The notes under the pieces are model-generated. The model saw nothing but the letters and a program-made list of their open reading frames with translations, did not search any database and was not told the origin of the DNA. Shown piece after piece: positions 43,299-53,858 of a stretch of DNA of 64,000 nucleotides. The position numbers were made by a program, and so were the translations under genes. Each line of letters opens with the position of its first letter. The stretch's first letter is position 1. Origin of the DNA: Lepus europaeus (lineage: Eukaryota; Chordata; Mammalia; Lagomorpha; Leporidae); NCBI RefSeq assembly GCF_033115175.1, contig NC_084838.1, positions 92,609,468 to 92,673,467 on the forward strand, given 5' to 3'.

Positions 43299-43675
43299 CC
43301 GGCACCGCGGCTCTCTAGGCTAATCCTCCACCTGCGGCTCCGGCACAGGGTTCTAGTCCCGGTCGGGGCAACAGATTCTGTCCCAGTTGCGTCTCTTCCA
43401 GGCCAGCTCTCTGCTATGGCCCAGGAGTGCATTGGAGGATGGTCCAAGTGCTTGGGCCCTGCACCCCATGGGAGACCAGGAGAAGCACCAGGCTCCTGCC
43501 TTCGGATCAGCGCGGTGCGCCAGCCGCAGTATGGCGGCCATTGGAGGGTGAACCAACGGCAAAAGGAAGACCATTCTCTCTGTCCTTCTCTCTCTCACTG
43601 TCCACTCTGCCTGTCAAAAAAAAAAAAAAAAAGAACCAATGCGGCTTTGGTCAAATCATTCAAAAAAAAAAAAAA
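43299..43675 (+). mobile_element. young CSINE with apparent 3' transduction
   Basis: CCGGCACCGCGGCTCTCTAG head to CTGTCAAAAA and an A-run ending near 43632. Then 29 bases of non-SINE sequence (GAACCAATGCGGCTTTGGTC, then AAATCATTC) and a second A-run. CAAGGCTGG flanks the whole unit at 43290-43298 and 43676-43684. Confidence 0.88.
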
Positions 43676-43685
43676 ACAAGGCTGG

Positions 43686-44011
43686 GCAATTTATTTATTT
43701 ATTTTTTATTCATTTGAAAGAATTACAGAGAGAGGTAGAGACAGAGAGAGGTCTTCCATCCGCTGGTTCACCCCCCAGATGGCCACAGCAGCTGGAGCTG
43801 CTCCGATCCAAAGCCAGGAGCCAGGAGCTTCTTCCGGGTCTCCCACTGGGGGTGCAGGGGCCCAAGGACTTGGGCCATCTTCCACTGCTTTCCCAGACCA
43901 TAGCAAAGAGCTGGATTGGAAGTGGAACAGTTAGGTCTCAAACAGGCGCCCATACGGGATGCCGGCTCTTCAAGCCAGGGCTTTAACCCACTGTGCCACA
44001 GTGCCAACCCC
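43686..44011 (-). mobile_element. CSINE, full length
   Basis: GGGCAATTTATTT on both sides (43683 and 44014). Head end CACTGTGCCACAGTGCCAAC. Confidence 0.96.
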
Positions 44012-44685
44012 GTGGGCAATTTATTTTTAAAAGGATTCATGGCGCACACAGTTCTTGAGGTCTAAGAGCATGGCACTGTGACTTTGTGGCTTCTTGAGAG
44101 GGTATGTGTCACATTGCAGTGGAAAGTGGAGAAGGGAAGTGGACCCGTGTGGAGGAGCAGGTGCAAAAGGCAGAGGCAAAGGGGGAGGCTGCCAGGCTGG
44201 CTGCAGAACAACCCTCTGTGGGGGTAAACTCATCCAGTCCTGAGAGAGACTAACTCCCTCCCAGAGACCTAATCAAGAAAAACACCAATACACTCCTGAG
44301 GGAGGAGCCCCTGTGACCTAATCACATTCTGCACCTAAATGTTCCGACCCCTCTCAGCAGTGTTGTTACATTGGGTGCCAGGCTGAGATACACTGTATCC
44401 AAACCCCAGAACATTGAAGGAGAAGGGGAAAGGCTCCCCATTATGAGTCTGCAGACTTCTATTTCAGTTCTTCCCTTGTCTCCTCTTCCTTTGCCACAGC
44501 CCAAGTTAGAAGAGCTAGTACTAGAGTTGTCATTCACCAGGTAGGATCACAGGCCAGTAAATCCAAACCCAGTCACTGACTGCACCTCTCTCTCTCCCAC
44601 TGGTGCCAGGGGCTGATTGTTACCACTCGCAGTCAGATGCAGAAGGGAGAAGAAACTATGCCTTGACATGGGAATAGTGTCATAG

Positions 44686-44985
44686 GGGCAGGCACTTTGC
44701 GCAGCGGGTTAAAGCCCTGGCCTACACACCAGTATCCCATATGGGTTTGAGTCCTGGCTGCTTCACTTCCAATCCAGCTCCCTGCTATTGCACCTGGGAA
44801 AGCAGTGTAGGATGGCCCAAGTTCTTGGGTCCCTGCACTCATGTGGGAGACCCAGAAGAAGCTCCTGGCTTCAGGTCAACTCAGCTCTGTCTGTTGTGGC
44901 CATTTGGGGAAAGAAGCAGCAGATGGAAGACCTCTCTCTCTCTCTGTAACTCTGTTTCAAATAAATAAAATAAATCTTATAAAAG
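44686..44985 (+). mobile_element. CSINE, full length
   Basis: GGGGCAGGCACTTTGCGCAG head; AGTGTCATA on both sides. Confidence 0.95.
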
Positions 44986-45033
44986 TGTCATATTCCTAGC
45001 TTTAACATAAATGTCTATTTCATGGCTTTAAAT

Positions 45034-45336
45034 TTTATTTTTCTTCATTTATTTGGAAGGCAAATGCAGAGAGAGAGAGAGCTCTTCCATTTTTAGTTCA
45101 CTTTCCAAACGCCCACAACAGCTGACGCTGAGTCAGGCTGAAGCCAGGGACCCGGAACTCACTCCAGGTCTCCTACATAGTTGTCAGGGACCCAAGGACT
45201 TGGGCTGTCACCTGCTGCCTCCCAGGGTGTGCATTAGCAGGAAGCTGGGTCAGAAGCAGAGGAACTGAGACCCAAAAGCACTCTGATACGGGATGCAGGC
45301 ACCCTAAGCAGTGTCTTAGCTCTGCCAGACTCACGC
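45034..45336 (-). mobile_element. CSINE, older subfamily
   Basis: TCTTCATTTATTTGGAAGGC tail, CTGACGCTGAGTCAGGCTGA, CCTGCTGCCTCCCAGGGTGT, head end TGCCAGACTCACGCCCC. Confidence 0.9.
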
Positions 45337-45894
45337 CCCTGTTTCATGGTTTTATGCAAGTGATGAGAAGCCCAGTTCCTTTGGGTGTTATTAATTTCCT
45401 GACTACCCTTTGCTTCCTGTTAATGTAACAGACACTTAAATGTGTCACAAACAATGTTTATGAGCCCCCTAAGCTGCCTTGTTGAAACCTAACCCTTCAT
45501 GTGTAGTGTTGATGTGAGTGAAGCGGTATTATTATTTTTTTTTACTCCAGGCTCTTATCATGCACAAAGACAGGCACGCAAAGCGATTAAATTCACGTGA
45601 AAGGTTTGAGAAAGTGAACACGCACACAGACAGGGGAGCATGGACTGCCCCACACAGAGAAATATCAGTCCTGAGTAGGCAGTGGGCCAGAAGACTTATC
45701 TGAAAGGAGAAGGGGTGGGGGAGGGGAAACAGAGAACATCTGGGAGCCCCTCCAGTGGAAGAGAGAGCCCCCCTCCCATTGTTGGCCTCCTTGGGGGAAG
45801 GGGAAGGTAGGAGTGCCTCTCCAGCCACCTGGGAATTATATGGCACCTCTGCAAGTTCCACATGGAGCTCAATGGCTCAATATCCATGTTTTCC
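45337..45894. other. unique-looking sequence, no gene called
   Basis: TTGTTGAAACCTAACCCTTC at about 45481 weakly recalls MaLR LTRs, too little to call. Confidence 0.35.
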
Positions 45895-46232
45895 TTTTTT
45901 TTTTTTTTAAGATTTATTTATTTATTTGAAAATCAGAGTTACACAGAGAGAGAAGGAGAGGGGGAGGGGGGGTGTCTTCCATCCACTGGTTCACTCCCCA
46001 GTTGGCCACAACAGCCGGAGTTGCACCAATCTGAAGCCAGGAGCCAGAAGCTTCTTCCAGGTCTCCCATGCAGGTGCAGGGGCCCAAGGACTTAGGCCAT
46101 CTTCCACTGATTTCCCAGGCTATAGCAGAGAGCTGGATCAGAAGTAGAGCAGCCAGGTCTCGAAACGTCATCCACATGGGATGCCGGCACTGCAGGCGGT
46201 GGCTTTACTTGCTACGCTACAGCCCTGGCCCT
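45895..46232 (-). mobile_element. CSINE, full length
   Basis: T-run, AAGATTTATTTATTTATTTG, G-rich purine run, head end TGCTACGCTACAGCCCTGGC. Confidence 0.95.
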
Positions 46233-46500
46233 GAACAGTTGCTTTTCTATGGCTGTAAAACCCTAAGTTGTGGCTGTGTTCTCCAACGACAGCGATGACA
46301 GCAATGACAGCAATGACCCCTGAAGAACAAAGCGTGGAAGGCCGCTTGAACTGCTGGTTACTCCCAAGGTGCATCTGTTGATCCATGGCCCTGCCCACTC
46401 TTAGCTGCACCTGTTGTTCTAATCATTCTGTATCTCCAGGCTCACTTAGCTTACTCGCTTTCAGACGTGTTGCCTTTGGCATTGTCTACTTTTTGTTGTT

Positions 46501-46986
46501 TTCTCTTAGTTTTAATAACTGGTTTATTTTACTCTCCCTTCTATAGATCTTTGGTTGTTGTTTTTGTTTGTTTGTTTTGATAGGCAGTTAGACAGTGAGA
46601 GAGAGAGAGAGAAAGAGACAGAGACAGAGACAGAGAGAAAGGTCTTCCTTTTTTTGTTGGTTCACCCCTCAAGTGGCCACTACGGCTGGTGTGTTGCGGC
46701 CGGCGTGCTGTGCCTATCCGAGGCCAGGAGCCAGGTGCTTCCTCCTGGTCTCCCATGCAGGTGCAGGGCCCAAGGACCTGGCCCATCCTCCACTGCATTC
46801 CTGGGCCACAGCAGAGAGCTGGACTGGAAGAGGAGCAACCGGAACAGAATCCGGCACCCCAACCGGGACTAGAACCCGGGGTGCCGGTGCTGCAGGTGGA
46901 GGATTAGCCTAGTGAGCTGGGGCGCCGACCTTCTCGTAGTTTTGATAGCTGGTTTATTTTGTTCTTCCTTCTATGGATCTTTGGTT
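46501..46986. repeat. 56-bp direct duplication flanking a SINE
   Basis: 46501-46556 and 46931-46986 share TTCTC-TAGTTTT-ATA-CTGG-TTATTTT...CTAT-GATCTTTGGTT with about seven differences. Too long and diverged to be the target duplication of the SINE between them. Confidence 0.9.
46557..46930 (-). mobile_element. young CSINE, full length
   Basis: TTGTTTGTTTGTTTTGATAG tail side, reversed B box GGACTAGAACC near 46866, head end GTGAGCTGGGGCGCCGACC. No clean target duplication apart from the surrounding 56-bp repeat. Confidence 0.95.
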
Positions 46987-47256
46987 TTTAAAATTAAAAT
47001 CATGCCTGGCTTTTACCAGGTCTTATGTTTTTGTATCTCTTCCGTCATCTCAGCTTTCATTATATATCGCTTTTGTCTTGCTATTTGGGCTTTTGAATCT
47101 GTTATGAAGATCCCCCGAGAACCCTGGAGTTGGTAGGAAGGCTATTTTAAGCTAAGACATTTGAGATTCAGCAGATGCAGACAGAAACCTTGGGATTTCT
47201 TTTATCTGTCTACAGGCTGCAGCTTCTGGGAAGCAGGGCTACAATAAATCCCCTCC

Positions 47257-47579
47257 TGTTGGAGTTTCAAGGCCAGGAACACGAAATGCTACTTGCACCT
47301 GCATGAACAAACAGCTTCATAAACGTTCTTATCTCCAAACAAACCCTACTTGTTCTTCCACTAGAGGCCATTCTTCTCCCTCCTTTTGACCCTCTTTGGA
47401 ATATAAGTTCCTATCTTTAACCATTGAATGAAGTAGCTGATTTTTTGACAGCTCCCTCATGTGTATGAGTAAAGCTTTTAATCAGTCAGATCCTGTTCCT
47501 CTGTGTTCAGTCTGCTCAATACATAGGCCCCCGGACGCCTAACCCAGGAGGACATAGGACAAGGCTTCCCTACCCAACA
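47257..47579 (+). mobile_element. possible solo LTR remnant
   Basis: Starts TGTTGG and ends CCAACA (inverted ends). AATATAAG lies at 47400-47407, and GAGTAAAGCTTT at 47468-47479 could be a decayed polyadenylation region. The 46987-47256 sequence before it is unrecognised, and no target duplication is seen, so the LTR call is tentative. Confidence 0.35.
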
Positions 47580-47647
47580 GTGTTGGTCAGGCAGTTTTGT
47601 AGATTTTTTGGTGTCTTACTTTCTACCCAGCTCAAAAGCAAGTGAAG

Positions 47648-47992
47648 GGGGCTGGTGCTGTGGTGTAGACGGTAAAGCCACAGTCTGCAGTGCCGGCATC
47701 CCATATGGGTGCTGGTTCGAATCCCGTCTGCTCCTCTTCCAACCCAGCTCTCTGAAACGGCCTGGGAAAGCAGTAGAAGATGCCTCAAGTCCCTAGGCCC
47801 CTACACCCATGAGGGAAGACCTGGAGGAAGCTCCTGGCTCCTGGCTTCAGATCAGCCCAGCTATTCTTGGCTATTGCAACCAATTGGGGAGTGAACCAGC
47901 GAATGCAAGACCTCTCTATCTCTCCCTTTCTGTGTGTGTGTGTGTGTGTGTAACTCTAACTCTCAAATAAATAAATAAATCTTTAAAAAAAA
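47648..47992 (+). mobile_element. CSINE, full length, with (TG)n
   Basis: GGGGGCTGGTGCTGTGGTGT head; AAAAGCAAGTGAAG and AAAAGCAAGTAAG flank it. (TG)n at 47932-47951 near its end. Confidence 0.96.
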
Positions 47993-48509
47993 AAGCAAGT
48001 AAGGTCCCTTTTTGCCCTAAACAAGGAAGGACCAATGTCTCCTGAGTTAGAACTGCAATGACCATGTCAAGCTCCACAGCCCCACAGCCCATTTGTATAA
48101 AACCGAAAAAGCAGTTTCAACACTTCTGAAGCATCTGTAACTTTAAACCGTCCAGCTTTTATCTAGAAATAGCCACATTTTTCTCCTCCTTGTAATCTTC
48201 AACTTTCAATTCAATATGGGACTTCATTCTGAATTTTGTAGGAGGGCATGGGAAGTTATATTCATTTTCTGGGTAACTTTTAATTTTGATATTGTTCCCA
48301 AAGTTGCAGAAAAATTCCAAACATGTAACAGAGAATATCTAATGCCTTAACATGATTCACCATTTGCTTACATTTTAACTCATTTATGCATTCTCTCTCT
48401 CTCACAAACACACATAATACATAATTTTTTCTTTGAATCAATTAAGAATGCAAACATAATGTTTCTTTATTCCTGTTTCTGTGTTTCGTAAGAACAAAGA
48501 CATTCTCTT

Positions 48510-48833
48510 TTTAAGATTTATTTTTGATTTACTTGAAAAGCAGTGACAGAGACAGAGGGAGAGATGGAGAGAGGTCTTCCATTCACTAGGTCACCCTCCA
48601 AATGACCACAACAACCAAGGCTGGGCCACGATGAAGCCAGGAGCCAGGAGCTTCTCCCAGGTCTCCCATGTGGGTGCAGGGACCTAAGCACTTGGACCAT
48701 CTTCTGCTGCTTTCCCAGGCCATAGCAGAGAGCTGGGTTGGAAGTGGAGCAGCCAGGACCCAAACTAGCACTATATATGGGATGTCAGTGTCGCCAGATA
48801 TGACTTAACCTGCTGAACCACCATGCTGGCCCC
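48510..48833 (-). mobile_element. CSINE, full length
   Basis: AAGATTTATTTTTGATTTAC tail; AAAGACATT/AAAGACACT flank it. Head end CTGAACCACCATGCTGGCCC. Confidence 0.95.
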
Positions 48834-48889
48834 AAAGACACTATTACATAATCACAACTGAACAACCAAAATAAAGAAAATTAACACTG

Positions 48890-49239
48890 GGGCCGGCACT
48901 GTGGCACAGTGGGTTAATGCCCTGGCCTGAAGTGCTGGCATCCCATGTGAGCACCAGTTTGAGACCCGGTTGCCCCACTTCTGATCCAGCTCTCTGCTAT
49001 GGCCTGGGAAAGCAGTAGAAGATGGCCCAAGTCCTTGGGCCCCTGTACCCCAGTGGGAGGCCCCAAAGAAGCTCCTGGTTCCTGGCTTCGGATTGGTGCA
49101 GCTCCAGCCATTGCAGCCAATTGGGGGGGGGGTGAACCATCAGATGGAAGACCTCTCTCTCTCTCTCTCTCTTTGCCTCTTCTCTCTTTCTGTGTAACTC
49201 TGACTTCAAATAAATAAATAAATAAAGCTTTTAAAAAAC
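48890..49239 (+). mobile_element. CSINE, full length
   Basis: Perfect 19-bp duplication ATAAAGAAAATTAACACTG at 48871-48889 and 49240-49258, among the longest in the window. Confidence 0.97.
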
Positions 49240-49699
49240 ATAAAGAAAATTAACACTGATTCAGAAACATTTAATGCAAAGTTCATATATAATATTTGAT
49301 AATTGTCTTGATGATCCCTGTTAGAGCTATTTTCTCCCAGGCCAGGATACAGTCTAGGATCACACATTACATTTACCAGGTTTCCTTCAATCTGGAACAA
49401 TCCTCAGTCTTTTCTTATGTCTTATGATTGGTATTTGAAGAGTAGAGGACAGTCTTCTTGGTTGGATCTTCCTTAAATTGTGTTTGCCTGATTTTTGTGT
49501 GTGTGTGATTAAATTCAAGTTGTGCAGTTTTGTCAATACCACGGATATGATGTCATATTCTCCTTGGTGCATTTTATCTGGAAGCACACAGTGTTGGCTT
49601 GTCCCATTATTGGTGAGGCTAGTTTTGATTAGCTGGTTCAGGTCATCTTGTATTGTGAATACAGGGGGCAAAAATATTGGACTGCAAAGAATGAGCTTC

Positions 49700-49975
49700 A
49701 GAGCTCCTGGTGAAATGGTTAAGATGGCTAGGGTTGACTTTGTCTCACCTCAGAGAGCCTAGGTTTGAGCACCAGCTCTACTTCCAGTTCCAGCATCCAG
49801 CTAAATGGACTCTCTAGGAGACAGCAGGGGATGGCAGCTCCAGTCGTTGGGTCTCTGCCACCCATGGGGACTCCCAGAATGAGTTCCAGCCTTTGCTGCT
49901 GTAGCATTTGGGTAGAAGATCTCTCTTTTGGCCTAAGTCCCAGCTCTGATCCTATTCTAGCTCCCTTACTTTGAG
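49700..49975 (+). mobile_element. CSINE, old copy
   Basis: GCTCCTGGTGAAATGGTTAA head, B-box-like AGGTTTGAGCACC, CATGGGGACTCCCAGAATGA, then decays. Confidence 0.75.
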
Positions 49976-50051
49976 TATGAGCCAGATCTCTTTACTTCTC
50001 ACATGTAGGACTAGCAGAACTTGATTCAAGGAATGTAACCAGAACATTCCT

Positions 50052-50290
50052 GTCTACCCTTCTCCTCCACTCTTTCACCCTTTCTTTTCTTCCTTTTCCT
50101 TTCCTTTCCTCCTGTCCTTTCTCCCTCCAGTCCTCCTTCTCTTCTCTCTCCCTCCCTCCCTCCCCACCTTAACCTTCTTTCTTGCTCTCTGTCTCTGTCT
50201 TTCTCTGTCTCCCCCTCCCCTCTCCCACCTTCCCTCTTCTCTCTCTCTCTCTCCTTCTGCCGGTCTTTCTGTCTTTTTGCCTTCCTTTCT
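50052..50290. repeat. pyrimidine-rich low-complexity tract
   Basis: About 240 bp almost wholly C and T on the plus strand with changing CTTT/CCTT/CTCC units. Open frames through it are low-complexity artefacts. Confidence 0.95.
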
Positions 50291-50672
50291 CTTTAAATTC
50301 ATTCAGTGGGAAAGCACTTTCCTGCTTGAACATTTAGTCATTCCCGTGACATTTCTCCTACTTTCAGGAAATAAAAATATCTTGGTTACATTGAGTAAAA
50401 ACAGTTTGGTAACTAAAAGAATATCATGGGAGCAGGCATTTGGCACAGTGGTTAAAATCCTATATACAATCTTATTGAATATTTCAAATTGGGCTATGAA
50501 GTGGGTGCTGTTATCTTCCAGATGTTGTGATGAGAAAGTGAGTCTTTTCCTTTTCTGTAACAGCCACACCACCAGGATGGAAACTCCACAGCCATGGTTC
50601 CTGGCTTCAAGTGGCAGAATCTGACCTCTGATGATTTAAACAGGGAGCACATTTATTAAAAAAAATTACTAG
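50291..50672. other. unique-looking sequence with a CSINE head stub
   Basis: A plus-strand head stub GGGAGCAGGCATTTGGCACA lies at 50428-50465. Nothing else recognised. Confidence 0.5.
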
Positions 50673-50921
50673 GGGAAGGGCATCTGGACTAGTAGATAAG
50701 ATGATGGTTGGGATCAGAGTGCTTGGGTTCAAGTCCCAGCTCTGGCTTCTGACATCAGTTTCCTGCTAATGCTAACCTGGGAGTTAGTAGCTGATGGCTC
50801 AAAAAGTTGGATCCCTGCCACCAACATGGGAGACCTAGCCTGAGTTCCTGTCTCCTGGCTTTGACCCAGCCCAGCTCAGACACAGAGCTGTGGATATCTG
50901 TGGAGTGGACCAATGGAAAGG

Positions 50922-50955
<34 letters not shown>

Positions 50956-50975
50956 GTCTCGTAACAAAACAAAAC
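50673..50975 (+). mobile_element. CSINE, old copy
   Basis: GGGGAAGGGCATCTGGACTA head, GGGTTCAAGTCCC B box, CT block, ends at TCTCGTAACAAAACAAAAC rather than the usual tail. Confidence 0.88.
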
Positions 50976-51020
50976 ATATAGATATATATAAATTAAGGTT
51001 GGTGTCAAAATAGTTGTTGA

Positions 51021-51368
51021 GGGGCTGGTGCTGTGGCATAGGGGGTTAAAACGCTGGCCTGAAATGCCAGCATCCCACATGGGCGCCGGTTCAAGACCCA
51101 GCTACTCTTCTTCCAATCTAGCTCTCTACCATGGCCTGGGAAAGCAGTGGAAGATGGTCTAAGTGCTTGGGCACCTACACCCATGTGGGAGACCCAGAGG
51201 AAGCTCCTGGCTCCTGGCTTCAGATCAGCTCAGCTCTGGCCATTGCATCCAATTGGGGATTGGACCAGCAGATGGGAGACCTCTCTCTCTCTCTCTGCCT
51301 CTCCTTCTCTCTTTGTGTAACTCTGATTTTCAAATAAATAATAATGAAAATCTTTTTTTTAAAAAAAA
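51021..51368 (+). mobile_element. CSINE, full length
   Basis: GGGGCTGGTGCTGTGGCATA head; AGTTGTTGA on both sides. Confidence 0.96.
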
Positions 51369-51422
51369 AGTTGTTGATTTGATAGCTCATCTTTATCATA
51401 TGTTAAGATTCACTATTACCAG

Positions 51423-51755
51423 GGCTGGCACTGTGGCGTAGTGGGTAAAGCTGCCGCCTGCAGTGCTGGCATCCCATATGGACACTGGTTCAAGTCCTGG
51501 CTGTTCCACTTCTGATCCAGCTCTCTGCTGTGGCCTGGGAAAGCAGTAGAAGATGGCCCAAGTGCTTGGGCCCCTGCACCCACATGGGAGACCCGGAAGA
51601 AGCTCCTGGCTCCTGGCTTTGAATTGGCTCAGCTCCAGCCATTGAGGTCATTAGGGAGTGAACCAGTGGATGGCAGACCTCTCTCTGTGTCTTTACCTCT
51701 CTCTGTAATTCTGTCTTTCAAATAAATAAAAATAAAAATCTTTTTAAAAAAAAGA
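51423..51755 (+). mobile_element. CSINE, full length
   Basis: GGGCTGGCACTGTGGCGTAG head, tail TCAAATAAATAAAAATAAAA. Confidence 0.96.
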
Positions 51756-51824
51756 AGTAAGCTCCAGTGTCATAGAAGTGGATGATATGGGGGTAGGGGG
51801 AGGGAGATGCAAAACTGCTAGAGA

Positions 51825-52106
51825 GGCCGGCGTTGTGGTGCAGCAAGTGTTGTGGTGTCGCTGCCTGAAATGCTGGCATCCCATCTGAGCATAGGTTCAA
51901 ATCCTGGCTGCTCCACTTCCGATCCAGCTTCCTGTTAATGCCCCTGGGAAAACAGCAGAGGATGGTCCCAGTGCTTGGGACCATGGCACTCACATGGGAG
52001 ACCTGGATGGGGAGTGAATCAGCCGATGATATCTCTCTTTCTCTGTGTGTGTCTCTCCCTCCCTCTGACACTCTGCCTTTCAAATAAAAATAAAATTTTT
52101 TTAAAG
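51825..52106 (+). mobile_element. CSINE, internally shortened
   Basis: GAGGCCGGCGTTGTGGTGCA head, then a short internal repeat of GTTGTGGTG. ACCTGGATGGGGAGTGAATC joins two normally distant parts, so about 60 bp of body are missing. Confidence 0.92.
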
Positions 52107-52117
52107 TTAAAGAATAA

Positions 52118-52850
52118 AGAGGGCCACTCCTGCCTGACTGCCTTCCAATGGAGACATTGATTTTATCTTTTTTCCCTGCCTTTTGGACTTAAGCTGAAAC
52201 AATGGCTCTTCCTGAGTCTTTTTTTTTTTTTAAAGATTTGTATATTTATTTGAAAGGCAGAGTTACAGAAAGAGATTGATTGATTAATTGATTGTTTGAT
52301 TTTCCATCCACTGGTTCACTCTCCAGATGGTTGCAATGGCCAAGGTTGAGCCAGACTGAAGCCAGGAGTTTCATCCAGGTCTCCCAAGCAGGTGCAGGGG
52401 CCCAAGCACTTGGGCCATCTTCCACTGCTTTCCCAGGTCATAGCAGGGAGCTGGATTGGAAATGGAGCAGCCAGGACACAAAAACCAGCACCCATATGGG
52501 ATGCTGGGGCTGCAAATACAGCTTTATCCCCTGTGCCCCAATGCTGGCCCCTCATCCTGAGTCCTGAGCCTGCTGAAGTGACACAATTTACTGTCCTCAT
52601 TCCCAGACCCTCAAACTCAGACTGACACTACATTCCTGGGCTCTCCTGGGATTCAAATTTGCTGACCGCACACCATGGGACATAAGCTCACAACCCCCGG
52701 ATCCCATTCCTTAAAAGTCCCTTTATGGATATTATAGAATGCACTACATATGTCATGCATGCATATGCAACATATATGATATGTAATACATGTACCTAAT
52801 ATATGTCAGTGCCTCCTGGACTCTGTGTCTCTGTAGAACTCTGCAGCAGA
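52118..52850. mobile_element. ancient LTR-like repeat (MaLR/MLT-like), split by a SINE
   Basis: Pieces 52118-52229 and 52554-52850. GCCACTCCTGCCTGACTGCC, GGCTCTTCCTGAGTC, CTGGGCTCTCCTGGGATTCA and GTCTCTGTAGAACTCTG recall a common old mammalian repeat with CTCCTGGGTCTCCAGCTTGC and TTCTCTGGAGAACCCTGAC. Family name uncertain. ATATGCAT-type variation at 52745-52805 sits where that repeat often has an AT microsatellite. Confidence 0.5.
52230..52553 (-). mobile_element. CSINE, full length
   Basis: TTAAAGATTTGTATATTTAT tail, TTGATTGATTAATTGATTG run instead of GA, TCCTGAGTC on both sides. Confidence 0.94.
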
Positions 52851-53245
52851 TGGTGGTCTGGGCACCTGCTGAAGAGCCCAGCGAGAGGAAGGTGATCAAT
52901 GAGGATAGACTGGGTTTGGAGCACAAAGCTTTGCCTTCAGCATCTCACTGCTCATGCAGCCTAATCCTCCTTTAGCATAGACTGAGTCTCTGTCAGCTCA
53001 ACTGATAAAAGAGGTCCACGGTTTGCTCCCCTAATTTTTGCGGGTTTTCTCTGTAGCAAGGACTCTTAGCCTTGGCTGCACATGAGAATCCCTGGGCGGT
53101 TCCTAGCAATCTCAGTATCCTAATCAAGCTGCAGATCAAGGAGACAATCTCTGAGGGTGAGGCTTGTGCATCCTTATCTAAAGCAGATGTCAAAAAGACT
53201 CCCTGCAGGGAGGCCCCTGTTTTCTCAGTGTCTTGTGTGCTGATG
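52851..53245. other. unique-looking sequence, no gene called
   Basis: Nothing recognised. Confidence 0.4.
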
Positions 53246-53395
53246 AAGAGAAGAGAAGAGAAGAGAAGAGAAGAGAGGAGAGGAGAGGAGAGGAGAGGAG
53301 AGGAGAGGAGAGGAGAGGAGAGGAGAAGAGAAGAGAAGAGAAGAGAAGAGAAGAGAAGAGAAGAGAAGAGAAGAGAAGAGAAGAGAAGAGAAGAG
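53246..53395. repeat. pentanucleotide purine array, two unit types
   Basis: About 30 units over 150 bp. AAGAG units give way to AGGAG units (about 53276-53325) and return to AAGAG. Pure purine on the plus strand. Frames on either strand give low-complexity peptides only. Confidence 0.97.
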
Positions 53396-53527
53396 GACAA
53401 ACCACAGATTTACAACAAATGGGAATGTGTCGGCTTGCCTTCTGGAGGCTCCAAGTTCAAGGTTGAGGAGCCTGCATCTGCAGGGAGCTTTCTTGCTGCA
53501 TCATCATCAAAAAGAAGGTATCAGAGA

Positions 53528-53858
53528 GGGGCCAGCACTGTGGTGCAGCAGGTTAACGCCCTGGCCTGAAGCGCCGGCATCCTGTAGGGGCGCCGGTTCT
53601 AGCCCAGGCTGCTCCACTTCCGATCCAGCTCCCTGCTATGGCCTGGGAAAGCAGTGGAAGATGGCCCAAGTCCTTGGGCCCCTGCACCTACGTGGGAGAC
53701 CCGGGAGAAGCTCCTGGCTCCTGGCTTCAGATCGGCCCAGTTCTGGCCGTTGCGGCCATCTGGGGAGTGAACCAGTGTATGGAAGACCTCTCTCGCTCTG
53801 TCTCTACCTCTTTCTGTAACTCTTTCAAACAAATAAAATAAATCTTAAAAAAAAAAAA
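53528..53858 (+). mobile_element. CSINE, full length
   Basis: GGGGCCAGCACTGTGGTGCA head, B box GGTTCTAGCCC, tail TTCAAACAAATAAAATAAAT. Confidence 0.96.

Larger units (their letters stand above)
43245..44410 (-). mobile_element. MaLR LTR (MST/THE1/MLT1-like), split by two SINEs
   Basis: Host pieces 43245-43298 and 44012-44410, with only a few bases between the two SINEs. Landmarks: GTCGGTTTTGTGTTGTTAGG, ATAACCCAAGGCTGGGCAAT (joined across the insertions), ACAGTTCTTGAGGTCTAAGA, CCTGAGGGAGGAGCCCCTGT then GACCTAATCACATTCTGCAC. They match the reverse complement of MaLR LTRs. Old, non-coding. Confidence 0.78.
48260..49690. mobile_element. ancient L1 (L1M-type) remnant, split by two SINEs
   Basis: Pieces 48260-48509, 48834-48889 and 49240-49690. 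Landmarks: AAAGTTGCAGAAAAATTCCA, TTCACCATTTGCTTACATTT, AGGATCACACATTACATTTA, CCTTCAATCTGGAACAATCC, TGTCATATTCTCCTTGGTGC and GGCTTGTCCCATTATTGGTG, all in the order of old L1 untranslated regions. Related to 28340-29692 and 57445-58012. Confidence 0.75.

Noticed and set aside
53072..53569. 165-codon plus frame with Arg/Glu repeats and minus frames with Ser/Leu/Phe repeats
   Set aside because: Translation of the pentanucleotide array; no supporting coding sequence.
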